DNA of 64,000 bases from Heliocidaris erythrogramma (Eukaryota; Echinodermata; Echinoidea; Camarodonta; Echinometridae), in assembly GCA_025617745.1 (NCBI GenBank), contig CM046856.1, forward strand, positions 45,065,049-45,129,048, written 5' to 3'. The stretch's first letter is position 1, and every line of letters starts with the position of its first letter. The position numbers were made by a program, and so were the translations under genes. The notes below the pieces were generated by a model. The model had not been told where the DNA came from and did not search any database. It saw nothing but the letters and a program-made list of their open reading frames with translations. Shown here in pieces: positions 36,340-47,079 of the stretch.

Positions 36340-39290
36340 CTCTCTCTAGCTCTCTCCCTCTCCTTTTGTTTCTGTCTCTTCTCTCTCTCCTTCTGTTTCT
36401 TCTCTCTCTCCTTCTGTTTGTGTCTTCTCTCTCTCCTGTTTCTGTCTCTTCACTCTCTCCTGTTTCTGTCTCCTCTCCTGTTTCTGTCTCTTCTCTCTCT
36501 CCTTCTGTTTCTGTCTCTTCTCTCTCTCCTTCTGTTCTGTCTCTCCTCTCTCTCCTTCTGTTTGTTTCTTCTCTCTCTCCTTCTGTTTCTGTTTCTTCTC
36601 TCTCTCCTTCTGTTTCTGTCTCTTCTCTCTCTCCTTCTGTTTCTGTCTCTTCTCTCTCTCCTTCTGTTTCTGTTTCTTCTCTCTCTCCTTCTGTTTCTGT
36701 TTCTTCTCTCTCTCCTTCTGTTTCTGTTTCTTCTCTCTCTCCTTCTGTTTCTGTCTCTTTCTCTCTCTCCTTCTGTTTCTGTTTCTTCTCTCTCTCCTTC
36801 TGTTTCTGTTTCTTCTCTCTCTCCTTCTGTTTCTGTCTCTTCTCTCTCTCCTTCTGTTTCTGTTTCTTCTCTCTCTCCTTCTGTTTCTGTTTCTTCTCTC
36901 TCTCCTTCTGTTTCTGTCTCTTCTCTCTCTCCTTCTGTTCTGTCTCTCCTCTCTCTCCTTCTGTTTCTGTTTCTTCTCTCTCTCCTTCTGTTTCTGTTTC
37001 TTCTCTCTCTCCTTCTGTTTCTGTCTCTTCTCTCTCTCCTTCTGTTCTGTCTCTCCTCTCTCTCCTTCTGTTTCTGTTTCTTCTCTCTCTCCTTCTGTTT
37101 CTGTTTCTTCTCTCTCTCCTTCTGTTTGTTTCTTCTCTCTCTCCTTCTGTTTCTGTTTCTTCTCTCTCTCCTTCTGTTTCTGTCTCTTCTCTCTCTCCTT
37201 CTGTTCTGTCTCTTCTCTCTCTCCTTCTGTTTCTGTTTCTTCTCTCTCTCCTTCTGTTTCTGTCTCTTCTCTCTCTCCTTCTGTTTCTGTCTCTTCTCTC
37301 TCTCCTTCTGTTTCTGTTTCTTCTCTCTCTCCTTCTGTTTCTGTTTCTTCTCTCTCTCCTTCTGTTTCTGTCTCTTCTCTCTCTCCTTCTGTTTCTGTTT
37401 CTTCTCTCTCTCCTTCTGTTTCTGTTTCTTCTCTCTCTCCTTCTGTTTGTTTCTTCTCTCTCTCCTTCTGTTTCTGTTTCTTCTCTCTCTCCTTCTGTTT
37501 CTGTTTCTTCTCTCTCTCCTTCTGTTTCTGTTTCTTCTCTCTCTCCTTCTGTTTGTTTCTTCTCTCTCTCCTTCTGTTTCTGTTTCTTCTCTCTCTCCTT
37601 CTGTTTCTGTTTCTTCTCTCTCTCCTTCTGTTTCTGTCTCTTCTCTCTCTCCTCTCCTGTTTCTGTTTCTTCTCTCTCTCCTTCTGTTTCTGTTTCTTCT
37701 CTCTCTCCTTCTGTTTGTTTCTTCTCTCTCTCCTTCTGTTCTGTCTCTTCTCTCTCTCCTTCTGTTTCTGTTTCTTCTCTCTCTCCTTCTGTTTCTGTCT
37801 CTTCTCTCTCTCCTTCTGTTCTGTCTCTTCTCTCTCTCCTTCTGTTTCTGTTTCTTCTCTCTCTCCTTCTGTTCTGTCTCTCCTCTCTCTCCTTCTGTTT
37901 CTGTTTCTTCTCTCTCTCCTTCTGTTTCTGTTTCTTCCCTCTCTCCTTCTGTTTGTTTCTTCTCTCTCTCCTTCTGTTTCTGTTTCTTCTCTCTCTCCTT
38001 CTGTTTCTGTTTCTTCTCTCTCTCCTTCTGTTTCTGTTTCTTCTCTCTCTCCTTCTGTTTGTCTCTTCTCTCTCTCCTTCTGTTTCTGTTTCTTCTCTCT
38101 CTCCTTCTGTTTCTGTCTCTTCTCTCTCTCCTTCTGTTTCTGTCTCTTCTCTCTCTCCTTCTGTTTCTGTTTCTTCTCTCTCTCCTTCTGTTTCTGTTTC
38201 TTCTCTCTCTCCTTCTGTTTCTGTTTCTTCTCTCTCTCCTTCTGTTTCTGTTTCTTCTCTCTCTCCTTCTGTTTCTGTCTCTTCTCTCTCTCCTTCTGTT
38301 TCTGTTTCTTCTCTCTCTCCTTCTGTTTCTGTCTCTTCTCTCTCTCCTTCTGTTTCTGTTTCTTCTCTCTCTCCTTCTGTTTCTGTCTCTTCTCTCTCTC
38401 CTTCTGTTTCTGTTTCTTCTCTCTCTCCTTCTGTTTCTGTTTCTTCTCTCTCTCCTTCTGTTTCTGTTTCTTCTCTCTCTCCTTCTGTTTCTGTTTCTTC
38501 TCTCTCTCCTTCTGTTTCTGTTTCTTCTCTCTCTCCTTCTGTTTGTTTCTTCTCTCTCTCCTTCTGTTTCTGTTTCTTCTCTCTCTCCTTCTGTTTCTGT
38601 TTCTTCTCTCTCTCCTTCTGTTTCTGTCTCTTCTCTCTCTCCTTCTGTTCTGTCTCTTCTCTCTCTCCTTCTGTTTCTGTTTCTTCTCTCTCCTTCTGTT
38701 CTGTCTCTCCTCTCTCTCCTTCTGTTTCTGTTTCTTCTCTCTCTCCTTCTGTTTCTGTTTCTTCTCTCTCTCCTTCTGTTCTGTCTCTTCTCTCTCTCCT
38801 TCTGTTTCTGTTTCTTCTCTCTCTCCTTTTGTTCTGTCTCTCCTCTCTCTCCTTCTGTTTCTGTTTCTTCTCTCTCTCCTTCTGTTTCTGTTTCTTCTCT
38901 CTCTCCTTCTGTTTGTTTCTTCTCTCTCTCCTTCTGTTTCTGTTTCTTCTCTCTCTCCTTCTGTTTCTGTCTCTTCTCTCTCTCCTTCTGTTCTGTCTCT
39001 TCTCTCTCTCCTTCTGTTTCTGTTTCTTCTCTCTCTCCTTCTGTTTCTGTCTCTTCTCTCTCTCCTTCTGTTTCTGTCTCTTCTCTCTCTCCTTCTGTTT
39101 CTGTTTCTTCTCTCTCTCCTTCTGTTTCTGTTTCTTCTCTCTCTCCTTCTGTTTCTGTTTCTTCTCTCTCTCCTTCTGTTTCTGTTTCTTCTCTCTCTCC
39201 TTCTGTTTCTGTTTCTTCTCTCTCTCCTTCTGTTTCTGTCTCTTCTCTTTCTCCTTCTGTTTCTGTCTCTGTTCTATTTCTGTCTCTGTA
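36340..39290. repeat. 2.9-kb polypyrimidine minisatellite (27-bp unit), adenine-free on + strand
   Basis: About 110 tandem units. The commonest is 27 bp: TTTCTGTTTCTT, then CTCTCTCTCC, then TTCTG. Variants of 26 bp (TTCTGTCTCTT start) and 25 bp (TTTGTTTCTT start) occur, and blocks of variant units recur (for example near 37048-37220, 37871-37960 and 38827-39000), so the array grew by segmental duplication. From 36453 to 39275 the + strand has no A. Because every stop codon contains A and T, neither strand can contain a stop in any frame there; this explains five overlapping open frames of 591 to 1046 codons, none of which I take as genes. The strand asymmetry makes triplex (H-DNA) formation plausible. 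Confidence 0.95.
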
Positions 39291-39870
39291 TCTGTTTGTC
39301 CTTTCTTTCTCCATATCACTCTGCCTAAAAACACGATAATCTAACCCATTTCCTATTCTTTCATTCCGCGCAATTTGCATTCATTGATATTATACTCTCA
39401 TCCATTTCTTCATCTGATTCCGTCAAAACATCGGCCACGTTTCATGAATTAAGGGGTTCATTAGACCAACACAACACAGCATCTGAATACTCACCCATAT
39501 TGTCCCAAAACCCCATCAACTTTCAATTTTCTTCATCAAATCCTCAATTTCCTGAGTGCCAGAGGACAAAGACGTGAGTTTTCATCTCTTTCAAAATAAT
39601 TGCTTGGCCCTCATCAGAGATAATAATTTGTGTCTTGTTCATGCATTTATAAGTGCTGGATAGAGAGGAAAACCCATATATATATATTATTACAGGGTTT
39701 TCAACTCTCAGGCTGAGTACCAGTTAACATTCTGCTTAATAGATTCTGGGACTGTGTTATTTCACAAACTAGAAATGTGAACCATTGGTATTAATTTCTG
39801 TTCATACATGTACATGTAGACATAAAGAATACATGATCAGCTAGAAAAGAGACATTGAAGATATGAAAGA
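39291..39870. other. unique-looking sequence between two arrays
   Basis: No gene or repeat recognised except an AT dinucleotide run at about 39677-39688. Confidence 0.35.
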
Positions 39871-39879
39871 GGGTGGAAA

Positions 39880-40425
39880 GAAATAGTGTGGAAGATGATG
39901 TTGGAAGGAAATAGTATGGAAGATGATGTTGGAAGGAAATGGTATGGACATGATGGAAGATGATGTTGGAAGGAAATGGTATGGAAGATGATGTTGGAAG
40001 GAAATAGTATGGAAGATGATGTTGGAAGGAAATAGTATGGAAGATGATGTTGGAAGGAAATAGTATGGAAGATGCTGTTGGAAGGAAATGGTATGGAAGA
40101 TGATGTTGGAAGGAATAGTATAGAAGATGATGTTGGAAGAAAATAGTATGGAAGATGATGTTGGAGAGAAATAGTATGGAAGATGATGTTAGAAGGAAAT
40201 GGTATGGAAGATGATGTTGGAAAGAAATAGTATGGAAGATGATGTTAGAAGGAAATGATATGGAAGATGATGTTGGAAGGAAATAGTATGGAAGATGATG
40301 TTGGAAGGAAATAGTATGGAAGATGATGTTGGAAGGAAAAGGTATGGAAGATGATGTTGGAAGGAAATAGTATGGAAGATGATGTTGGAAAGAAATAGTA
40401 TGGAAGATGATGTTGGAAGGAAATT
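39880..40425. repeat. 28-bp minisatellite, about 19 units
   Basis: Unit ATGGAAGATGATGTTGGAAG plus GAAATAGT, with single-base variants and one unit expanded by an ACATGATGGA insertion near 39946. Purine-rich on the + strand. A 120-codon minus-strand frame crosses it by periodicity and is not a gene. Confidence 0.95.
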
Positions 40426-40553
40426 TAGATCAGCAGAGTGGAAGAGAAGGAAGGATAGAGGCTGAAGGAAAACAAGATTATTGATGAAGCAATAAGTGTA
40501 CAAAATATGAAGGGCATGCTTTTGGAAGCAATGTTGACATTTACATTTCATCC

Positions 40554-40620
40554 GTTTAGAGCCAGAAGGGCGTTAACTCATGTACTTTAACACAAAGTTA
40601 ACGCCCTTCTGGCTCCAAAC
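40554..40620. repeat. dispersed hairpin family, best-preserved member
   Basis: 25-bp arms at 40554-40578 and 40596-40620 differ at one base; the stem contains GAGCCAGAAGGGCGTTAA and its complement, with a 17-base loop. The whole is 67 bases, a size like that of a pre-miRNA hairpin. Confidence 0.92.
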
Positions 40621-40928
40621 AAAAAATATCATAGTTAAATGTAATAACCATTCATGTGTGATATAATAACCTTCTTATATTTCATCTTTTCTGCTTGAAA
40701 GTGCAAACCCCAATCAAGAAAGCAATTAGACGGAGCAACACCATTGAGAAGATAAGAACACTTACAGAATGATAAAGATTCTTGTGTGATTGTCAAGAGT
40801 GTGAAGATTGAGCCATTATTCTGAAGAAAGAAAATGTAAAATATAGTTCAATGACCCTATCATGGTGTTTTTGAGGATTATTATTTTCCCAATGATGGTT
40901 TGGTGTTTCTTTGTCTCTGAAAATAGCA

Positions 40929-41010
40929 AGAGAAAAAGGGAAAGGGAAAAGAGAGAGAGGGGGCAGAAAGAGAGAGAGAGAGGGGGAGGGGGAGGGAGGA
41001 TGGGAGAGGG
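40929..41010. repeat. polypurine tract with (GA)n
   Basis: Purine-only or nearly so on the + strand, grading from AGAAAAAGGGAAAGGG to GA repeats and GGGAGG words. Confidence 0.8.
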
Positions 41011-41665
41011 AGGAAGAAACAAAAAACAGGGAAATGGGGAAATAATAAGAGTGATGTGAGAGAAAAATCAAGGATTATTTCCTAATTTTTAATGTGGTTC
41101 TTTCACATTGACTTAAATTTCAGTTGTACATAAGATCAGCATCAATTTTAATACAATAGATCTTTTAGGTGACGTACTATGGTGCAATAAGCTTGTAAAA
41201 CCATCAGGATGAAAAAAGGCAGATCAATTGAAAATTAAAACATTAAATTGAAAGAGAAGATATTTGGTATTTTCATTTACAAGGTCATCTAGAGGCATTG
41301 CAATCACCATTGATGTGTGAAACACCACTTATGATAATTAGATTATAAGATGACCTCTTCCTCAATCAGGATTTGTAAATAATCTAGTTATGATATTAAG
41401 AGAAGCTAGTGGTCATCTTACCCTATTCTTATGTCCTATTTCAGTTATTGTAGAAGTACATTATGGGTTTCAACCGTTCCTAGAAATGAATAGGAAAACC
41501 AACACAGTACCTTATTCCGTAATGGTAGAATAAATTGAATGAGACGTGATAAATTGAATCTCATTTTTTTGTTCATAAATATATGATAGAATTTTAAAAT
41601 GGAACATATTTGAAAGATTCAAGCTAAAAGGTGATAATTAATGCACAGCTCTTTATTGCAATACA
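41011..41665. other. intron-like sequence, nothing recognised
   Basis: AT-rich DNA with no supported feature. Confidence 0.35.
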
Positions 41666-41780
41666 TTTTTATGCCTCCGCCCACCGAAGGTGGGTGCCGG
41701 AGGCATTATGTTTTCGGGTTGTCCGTCCGTCCGTGCGTCCGTCCGTGTGTCCGTCCGTGTGTCCGTCCGTCCCACTTCTC

Positions 41781-42975
41781 GTTACCGCGATATCTGAAGA
41801 ATCATTTGAGGTAGGAACCTCAAACTTGGTACTAGTATGTATACCCATACGAAGATGAACTGATTAGATTTTGGGGTAAGTAGGTCAAAGGTCAGAGGTC
41901 ACAGAGGTCAATTTACATGAAATTACATAAGAATTCTTGGTTTTTAGCACCGTTACCACGATATCTCAAGAACTATCTGAGGTGAGAACTTCAAACTTGG
42001 TACCAGTATGTATCCCCATAGAAAGATGAACTGATTAGATTTTGGGGTAAGTAGGTCAAAGGTCAGAGGTCACAGAGGTCAATTTACATGAAATTACATG
42101 GAATTACTGGTTTTTAGCACCGTTACCGCGATATCTCAAGAACTATCTGAGGTGAGAACTTCAAACTTGGTACCAGTATGTATCCCCATACGAAGATGAA
42201 CTGATTAGATTTTGGGGTAAGTAGGTCAAAGGTCAGAGGTCACAGAGGTCAATTTACATGAAATTACATAAGAATTCTTGGTTTTTAGCACCGTTACCAC
42301 GATATCTCAAGAACTATCTGAGGTGAGAACTTCAAACTTGGTACCAGTATGTATCCCCATAGAAAGATGAACTGATTAGATTTTGGGGTAAGTAGGTCAA
42401 AGGTCAGAGGTCACAGAGGTCAATTTACATGAAATTACATGGAATTAGTGGTTTTTACCACCGTTACCGCGATATCTCAAGAACTATCTGAGGTGAGAAC
42501 TTCAAACTTGGTACCAGTATGTATCCCCATAGAAAGATGAACTGATTAGATTTTGGGGTAAGTAGGTCAAAGGTCAGAGGTCACAGGTCAATTTACCTGA
42601 AATTACATAAAAATTCTTGGTTTTTAGCACCGTTACCACGATATCTCGAACTGTTTGAGGTAAGAACTTCAAACTTGGTACTAGTATGTTACCGTATACG
42701 AAGATGAACTGATTAGATTTTGGGGTAGGTAGGTCAAAGTTCAAAGGTCACAGAGGTCAATTTACATGAAATTACATGGAATTAGTGGTTTTTACCACCG
42801 TTACCGCGATATCTCAAGAACTATCTGAGGTGAGAACTTCAAACTTGGTACCAGTATGCATACCCATAGAAAGATGAACTGATTAGATTTTTGGGTAAGT
42901 AGGTCAAAGGTCAGAGGTCACAGAGGTCAATTTACATAAAATTACATGAAATTACTGGTTTTTAGCCTTGTTATC
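41781..42975. repeat. seven tandem 170-bp monomers with AGGTCA half-site clusters
   Basis: The landmark GATGAACTGATTAG starts at 41854, 42025, 42195, 42366, 42536, 42703 and 42873, a period of 167-171. Monomers alternate between two types, ATAAGAATTCTTGG with TTACCACG and ATGGAATTASTGG with TTACCGCG, giving a dimeric higher-order repeat of about 341 bp. Each monomer carries AGGTCA, A, AGGTCA, G, AGGTCA, CAG, AGGTCA in series (spacing 1, 1, 3). Unit 5 has spacing 1, 1, 1, and unit 6 has one AGTTCA. In total 27 exact half-sites plus one variant. Confidence 0.93.
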
Positions 42976-43133
42976 AAATATTTCTAGTTTTATATGAAAA
43001 TGAAATGAAATAAATTTTTCTGTCTCCTGTGCATTTTAAGTGAAAAGATTTGTCATTTTGTTGGACCAGTCCTTTTTAGAGTGTACATGTATGCCATACA
43101 TTTCCAATCTGGTGATGGCGGAGGCATAAATTC

Positions 43134-43149
43134 CGACCGCGCGCGGTCG
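43134..43149. repeat. perfect 16-bp CG-rich palindrome
   Basis: CGACCGCGCGCGGTCG is self-complementary and sits four bases outside the right terminal repeat of the element. With six CpGs in AT-rich DNA it stands out as a possible methylation or cruciform site; function unknown. Confidence 0.85.
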
Positions 43150-43308
43150 AATATTCATCTAGTTTTACTATGATTATGTCCAGCCATATGGCAAACATGA
43201 TAATAGTAATAATAATAAAGTGAGCATGAAAGTTTATTAAAAATATTTATCTTTTTAAATACTGTCCTAAATATGTCACATGGAGTATACATGTATTTCT
43301 TGGATACG

Positions 43309-43353
43309 CTACCCTTAACACTTTCGATATGCTACCCTTAACACTTTCGATAG
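43309..43353. repeat. tandem duplication of a 23-bp unit
   Basis: GCTACCCTTAACACTTTCGA occurs twice in succession separated by TAT. Confidence 0.85.
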
Positions 43354-46035
43354 ATTTGGCATCATGACTTAAGTCATAAAAACTGTTCAATGTATGATAT
43401 CAGTGTTGTTTTGTTTTTTTGTTTTTTTTTAATTTGGACTGGGATAGTGGACAGTTAGACACATTGTACACAGGCCAATAAAGTGATAAACTCATTGTAG
43501 TGTTAACAGGAGTTGGCTAGAGTCAAGCTGGATAAAAAAAGGTATTGGAGGGGCTTAGGAATTGACAGCCACCACTAATTACTTAAGGGGATTTAAATAA
43601 TCTGCTACAGTTACAGGGTAATTGAGCCTGTGGATATACTCGCTAGTCTGGGAATACAGACATAACTGTTCTGATATTTGATTGTTTCTTTTTAACAAGT
43701 CCCAAACCTTCATCTAGTGTGACTCTTCCTTGTCAGTGAAAATATTTGTTCTACATTGATGAAGCTCTGAAGTATCTGATCGATTTTGAATTTTCAAATA
43801 ATGTGTATATCATTAGAGACATGAAATCATCCTCCCACAAAACTATTTGAGACATTTATATGGTTAAGGATTACAGAATATAAAGGGATTTTTGTTAATT
43901 TATTTTAATGGCTTGCACAAAAATGAGTTGGAAATGCATCATTAGGCACCAAATTTGTGCAAATGTGTCAACTTGTGTGCTCGCAAATTGCTTAAACTTT
44001 GTTTACATTTCAAGGTAAAGGTTAACAAACAAAAAACAATGTGGAATAACTCTATAGAAATAAATTTCAAGCTGAATTTGTGATATAGGATACCAGATAC
44101 CAGTCTGGAACCAAACTATACAGAGTACCTTTTTTGTGTGTCATTAGCCATCTGTAAGTCTTACTTAATGTGTCTGTTCTGAATATTGTGTAGGTCCTTT
44201 ACCTTATATGGTATTGAGATATAACTTGATATTTCCTCAGTATTGTATTTCAATTCAGGATGGTCACACCCAAAAAGTGTCCTTTTCTAAGGTATTATTG
44301 ACCAATACAATTGAAAAGAAACTGCAATAACTGTGGGAGGTGAGGTAAGAACCCTGGCATGTTTCTTTTTTTTGTTGCAGATTGTGCCTCCTTCCCCTTT
44401 TGAAACCCAACTCACATACCATAAGAAAACAATCCCAAAAATGTGGCCCTTCCTTTTCACATATTTTACCCAATTGGCACCAGAAAAATGTAGTAAAAAT
44501 ATGACAACCTGTTTGGGGAGGTCAGACATTTTTTTGAAAAAAATGTGCCCCCCTTAAAATAAAAAATCCTGGATCTTTCCTGAGCTCACCTACAGCAAAT
44601 TATTGTCTAAATTGGGAGGAGCCTAAATTGTTAAAAATTTATTTCCCTTTGTTTCTTATTTTAAAAATAAACTGACCCTACTTTATGTTATCAAGTTTCG
44701 AAAGTATAACCCTGTGAATATAACCATGATAGATTTGGGGATATAATGAAAGAGTTTCTTTGCAATAATGGTGGATGATAATCATGAAAATCTAGAATTA
44801 GTGATAGGAAATATTGATTAAAATACAGATTCTAGGATCAAGAAAAAAAGGAGTTCATTAATGCCCCATTTTTAAATTTAAAAACAAAATTCTTTCACAG
44901 CTGTTATTTTACTTTTTTGCTTTTTCTTAATGCATTTCTCTCTCTCTCTCTCTCTCTCATATTCAATTGCGTCTCTCCAAAATCAAGCAATTTGTATTTT
45001 AAAATTCTATTTGAATAAACCTCAAAAAAAAATTCTTTATTTTCATTTACAATTCTCTGTCCTTCAGTCCAGATGTGCCTTCCACGAGGTGTTTGACAAT
45101 GGAAATGGTGCCGTTTCTATGCATATACTAACTCATGACCTTTCTTCCAAGGTGAAAGAAATGCCACCATTCAAATTACTTGGTCAATGTCATTTGCTAA
45201 TGTTATTTGACCAGGCTACTTTGTGTAATAGTATCCAATAGCAACAGACCATTGTCCTACTATACAAGGTATGCAATTTTTGAAGGACCACTAATACAAA
45301 CACATAAATATGATATCAAAATATTGACATGTATTTGACGGTAGGGAGCGAGTGGTTTGAGTAGTAGTTCAATATGTATTGTTTGGTTAACAGTCACCTA
45401 ATAGAAGTCGAGAATTTGACATCAAAGCAAAGATGTGTTTGAAAATCAATACTTGTGTGAATGGCAGGTGTAAAAGTCAAGTAGGTTTTCTCACCAAATT
45501 TAGCAAGATGGCCTGGGAAAATAGCTTAATAATAGCTGGAATATTTATATTTGTTAGATTGCACTTGTACTTTGGAAAGTGTTGTTAGGCTTTTAAAAAA
45601 TCTTTTAAACATGAATTAAAATAGATAAAAGGGTTCTTTGTATATTCAACCTCATTTTCACAATCGCGTCTTGATATTTTAGTGTAAATTTGCCTCTTAT
45701 TTCCCCATTCCTCTTTACTCTTTATTTCTTTTTATTTAAAGTCTTCTATTCTGCTCTATTTCTACAAGTACCTGTAACTACTTAAAAGAAATAATAACAA
45801 GTCAATTCAAATATTGTCTATGGTATCACTGCAATAGTAAACTTAATGAATGATTTGAGATGTTTAACACATGCTTGTGTTACATTAAACTCAATTGAAC
45901 CCTTGAACATGACAGCTAATGCTTGTCATTTTCTTCCATCAATATATGAGTGCCCCGCCTTTCAAATTTATCCAAACAGACCTCGTATTTTCATCCCTAT
46001 TTTTCCCCTTCTCATATTCCTCTCATGCCCACAAC
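43354..46035. other. intron-like sequence, no gene supported
   Basis: Contains a short poly-G/C-flanked patch at 44505-44580 ending AAAAAATCCTGGATC, probably a degraded member of the homopolymer repeat family, and a CT run at 44937-44960. Frames of 69-103 codons lack support. Confidence 0.35.
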
Positions 46036-46044
46036 TGACTGAAA

Positions 46045-46152
46045 ATGGCAGGCAACAGCCGCATACGTCTACATCATAGACCTAATTGGTGCGATAGTGC
46101 ATGCTACCACGAGAAAAGCGGCCAAGCGAACGATGCGATGCACTCTTTACAG
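46045..46152 (+). CDS. weak candidate third alternative first exon or small ORF (36 residues to donor)
   Basis: ATG 46045 has a strong start context (A at -3, G at +4) and an in-frame TGA at 46036-46038. The frame encodes 36 residues, rich in His, Arg and Cys, to a possible phase-0 donor CAG|GTCATG (GT at 46153-46154); unspliced it continues to TGA 46213-46215, 56 residues in all. It lies in a locally CpG-rich stretch and would join in the same phase as exons A and B. Against it: the donor lacks the A at +3 and G at +5, and the peptide is short. Product not recognised. Confidence 0.22.
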
Positions 46153-46215
46153 GTCATGCGGCTAACATTTTTCAACCCTGCAGCACGGAAATTCCTTCTC
46201 GTATCATCGCATTGA

Positions 46216-46425
46216 TTTTCTCCTTTTCCATTCTTTTCGACAACTCTGTGTAAAGCTGTTCTGTGTAGATCGTGTATAAGTGTTTCTACGTGTAGTGCAA
46301 ATAGATATGAGTACAGTGGCTAAAGTTTCTACTTCATATTAAAGTATTTGTAATTTTAGAACTAACTATAGTTAAGACACCTGTACAATCAGTAATTTGA
46401 TAGTTTGTCTATTATTCATCCCACC
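46216..46425. other. CpG-moderate sequence downstream of the small ORF
   Basis: No feature recognised. A poly-C/poly-A junction follows at 46422-46451. Confidence 0.3.
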
Positions 46426-46471
46426 CCCCCCCCCCCCCAAAAAAAAAAAAATAAATAAAAAAATTATACCT

Positions 46472-46860
46472 TAAAGAAAAAGTTTTGAGTTCTGGTCATG
46501 TGATTACATTATGCAAGAAACTATCAAAATAATTGGGAAAGATTGATTATATAGTACATAAAAATTGGTGTATGCTGTAAGGTTTTGGAAACACCAAAAT
46601 CAGAAGAAATTGACTCAATCCTGCTGAGAGTCACTGCACTGCACACAGAAATGTGTATATAGGACTAAACACATATGTTTGACCCGAACATTTCAGCTGT
46701 TTCTTGTCATATATTGAATGTGAGGGCATTTGAAGAGTAGTAATTTTCGGGGGACATATCTACTATGATAATCTTCCAAACTAATATAAAAAGAATTAGA
46801 AAGCTCACAAAATATTTTTTTACCGTTCCCAGAATTCAACCTTCTCTTTAAACAACTTAG
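46472..46860. repeat. dispersed repeat of about 370 bp, copy 2
   Basis: Aligns with 17917-18285 throughout, same orientation, with an insertion of about 30 bases near 46525-46555 (GGGAAAGATTGATTATATAG) absent from copy 1. It lies directly after a poly-C/poly-A stretch. Confidence 0.7.
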
Positions 46861-47079
46861 CCTTGAAAATTAGCACAGTTAAGACTAGGACAACTACAAA
46901 AAATGTAATAGGCCCTTTATATTATCATAGAACCTGGGATGGTATTTTCCCTCTCTTTTGCTGAAAGGATGAAACTTATATTTTGCACTGTGCATCTTGA
47001 GCCAGATTGTTATTTTTTTTAATCCTGAAAAAGAGCTTCATTGACAATGTGATTTGTCCTAGATCTGTGAAACAGTGAG

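Larger units (their letters stand above)
41668..43164. mobile_element. TTTATGCCTCCGCC element, full-length copy with internal tandem array
   Basis: Terminal inverted repeats TTTATGCCTCCGCC (41668-41681) and GGCGGAGGCATAAA (43117-43130). After the left end come CCACCGAAGGTGGG, GTTTTCGGGTTGTCC and a (CCGT)n run (41721-41773). The interior is seven 170-bp monomers (41781-42975). The right end is followed by a perfect 16-bp palindrome CGACCGCGCGCGGTCG (43134-43149) and GAATATTCATCTAG, probably part of the unit. No transposase is encoded. A diverged copy lies at 23568. Mobility is inferred from dispersal and terminal repeats; the superfamily is not recognised. The 75-codon frame at 41631-41858 comes from the (CCGT)n run. 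Confidence 0.8.

Noticed and set aside
36204-39380. Open frames of 591 to 1046 codons on both strands
   Set aside because: They exist because the minisatellite has no A on one strand and so no stop in any frame. Overlapping frames of equal length on both strands show no coding preference.
40189-40551. 120-codon minus-strand frame
   Set aside because: Runs through the 28-bp minisatellite; the periodic peptide follows from the repeat.
41781-42975. CRISPR-like array (regular direct repeats)
   Set aside because: Units are contiguous 170-bp monomers without unique spacers, in a eukaryotic context.
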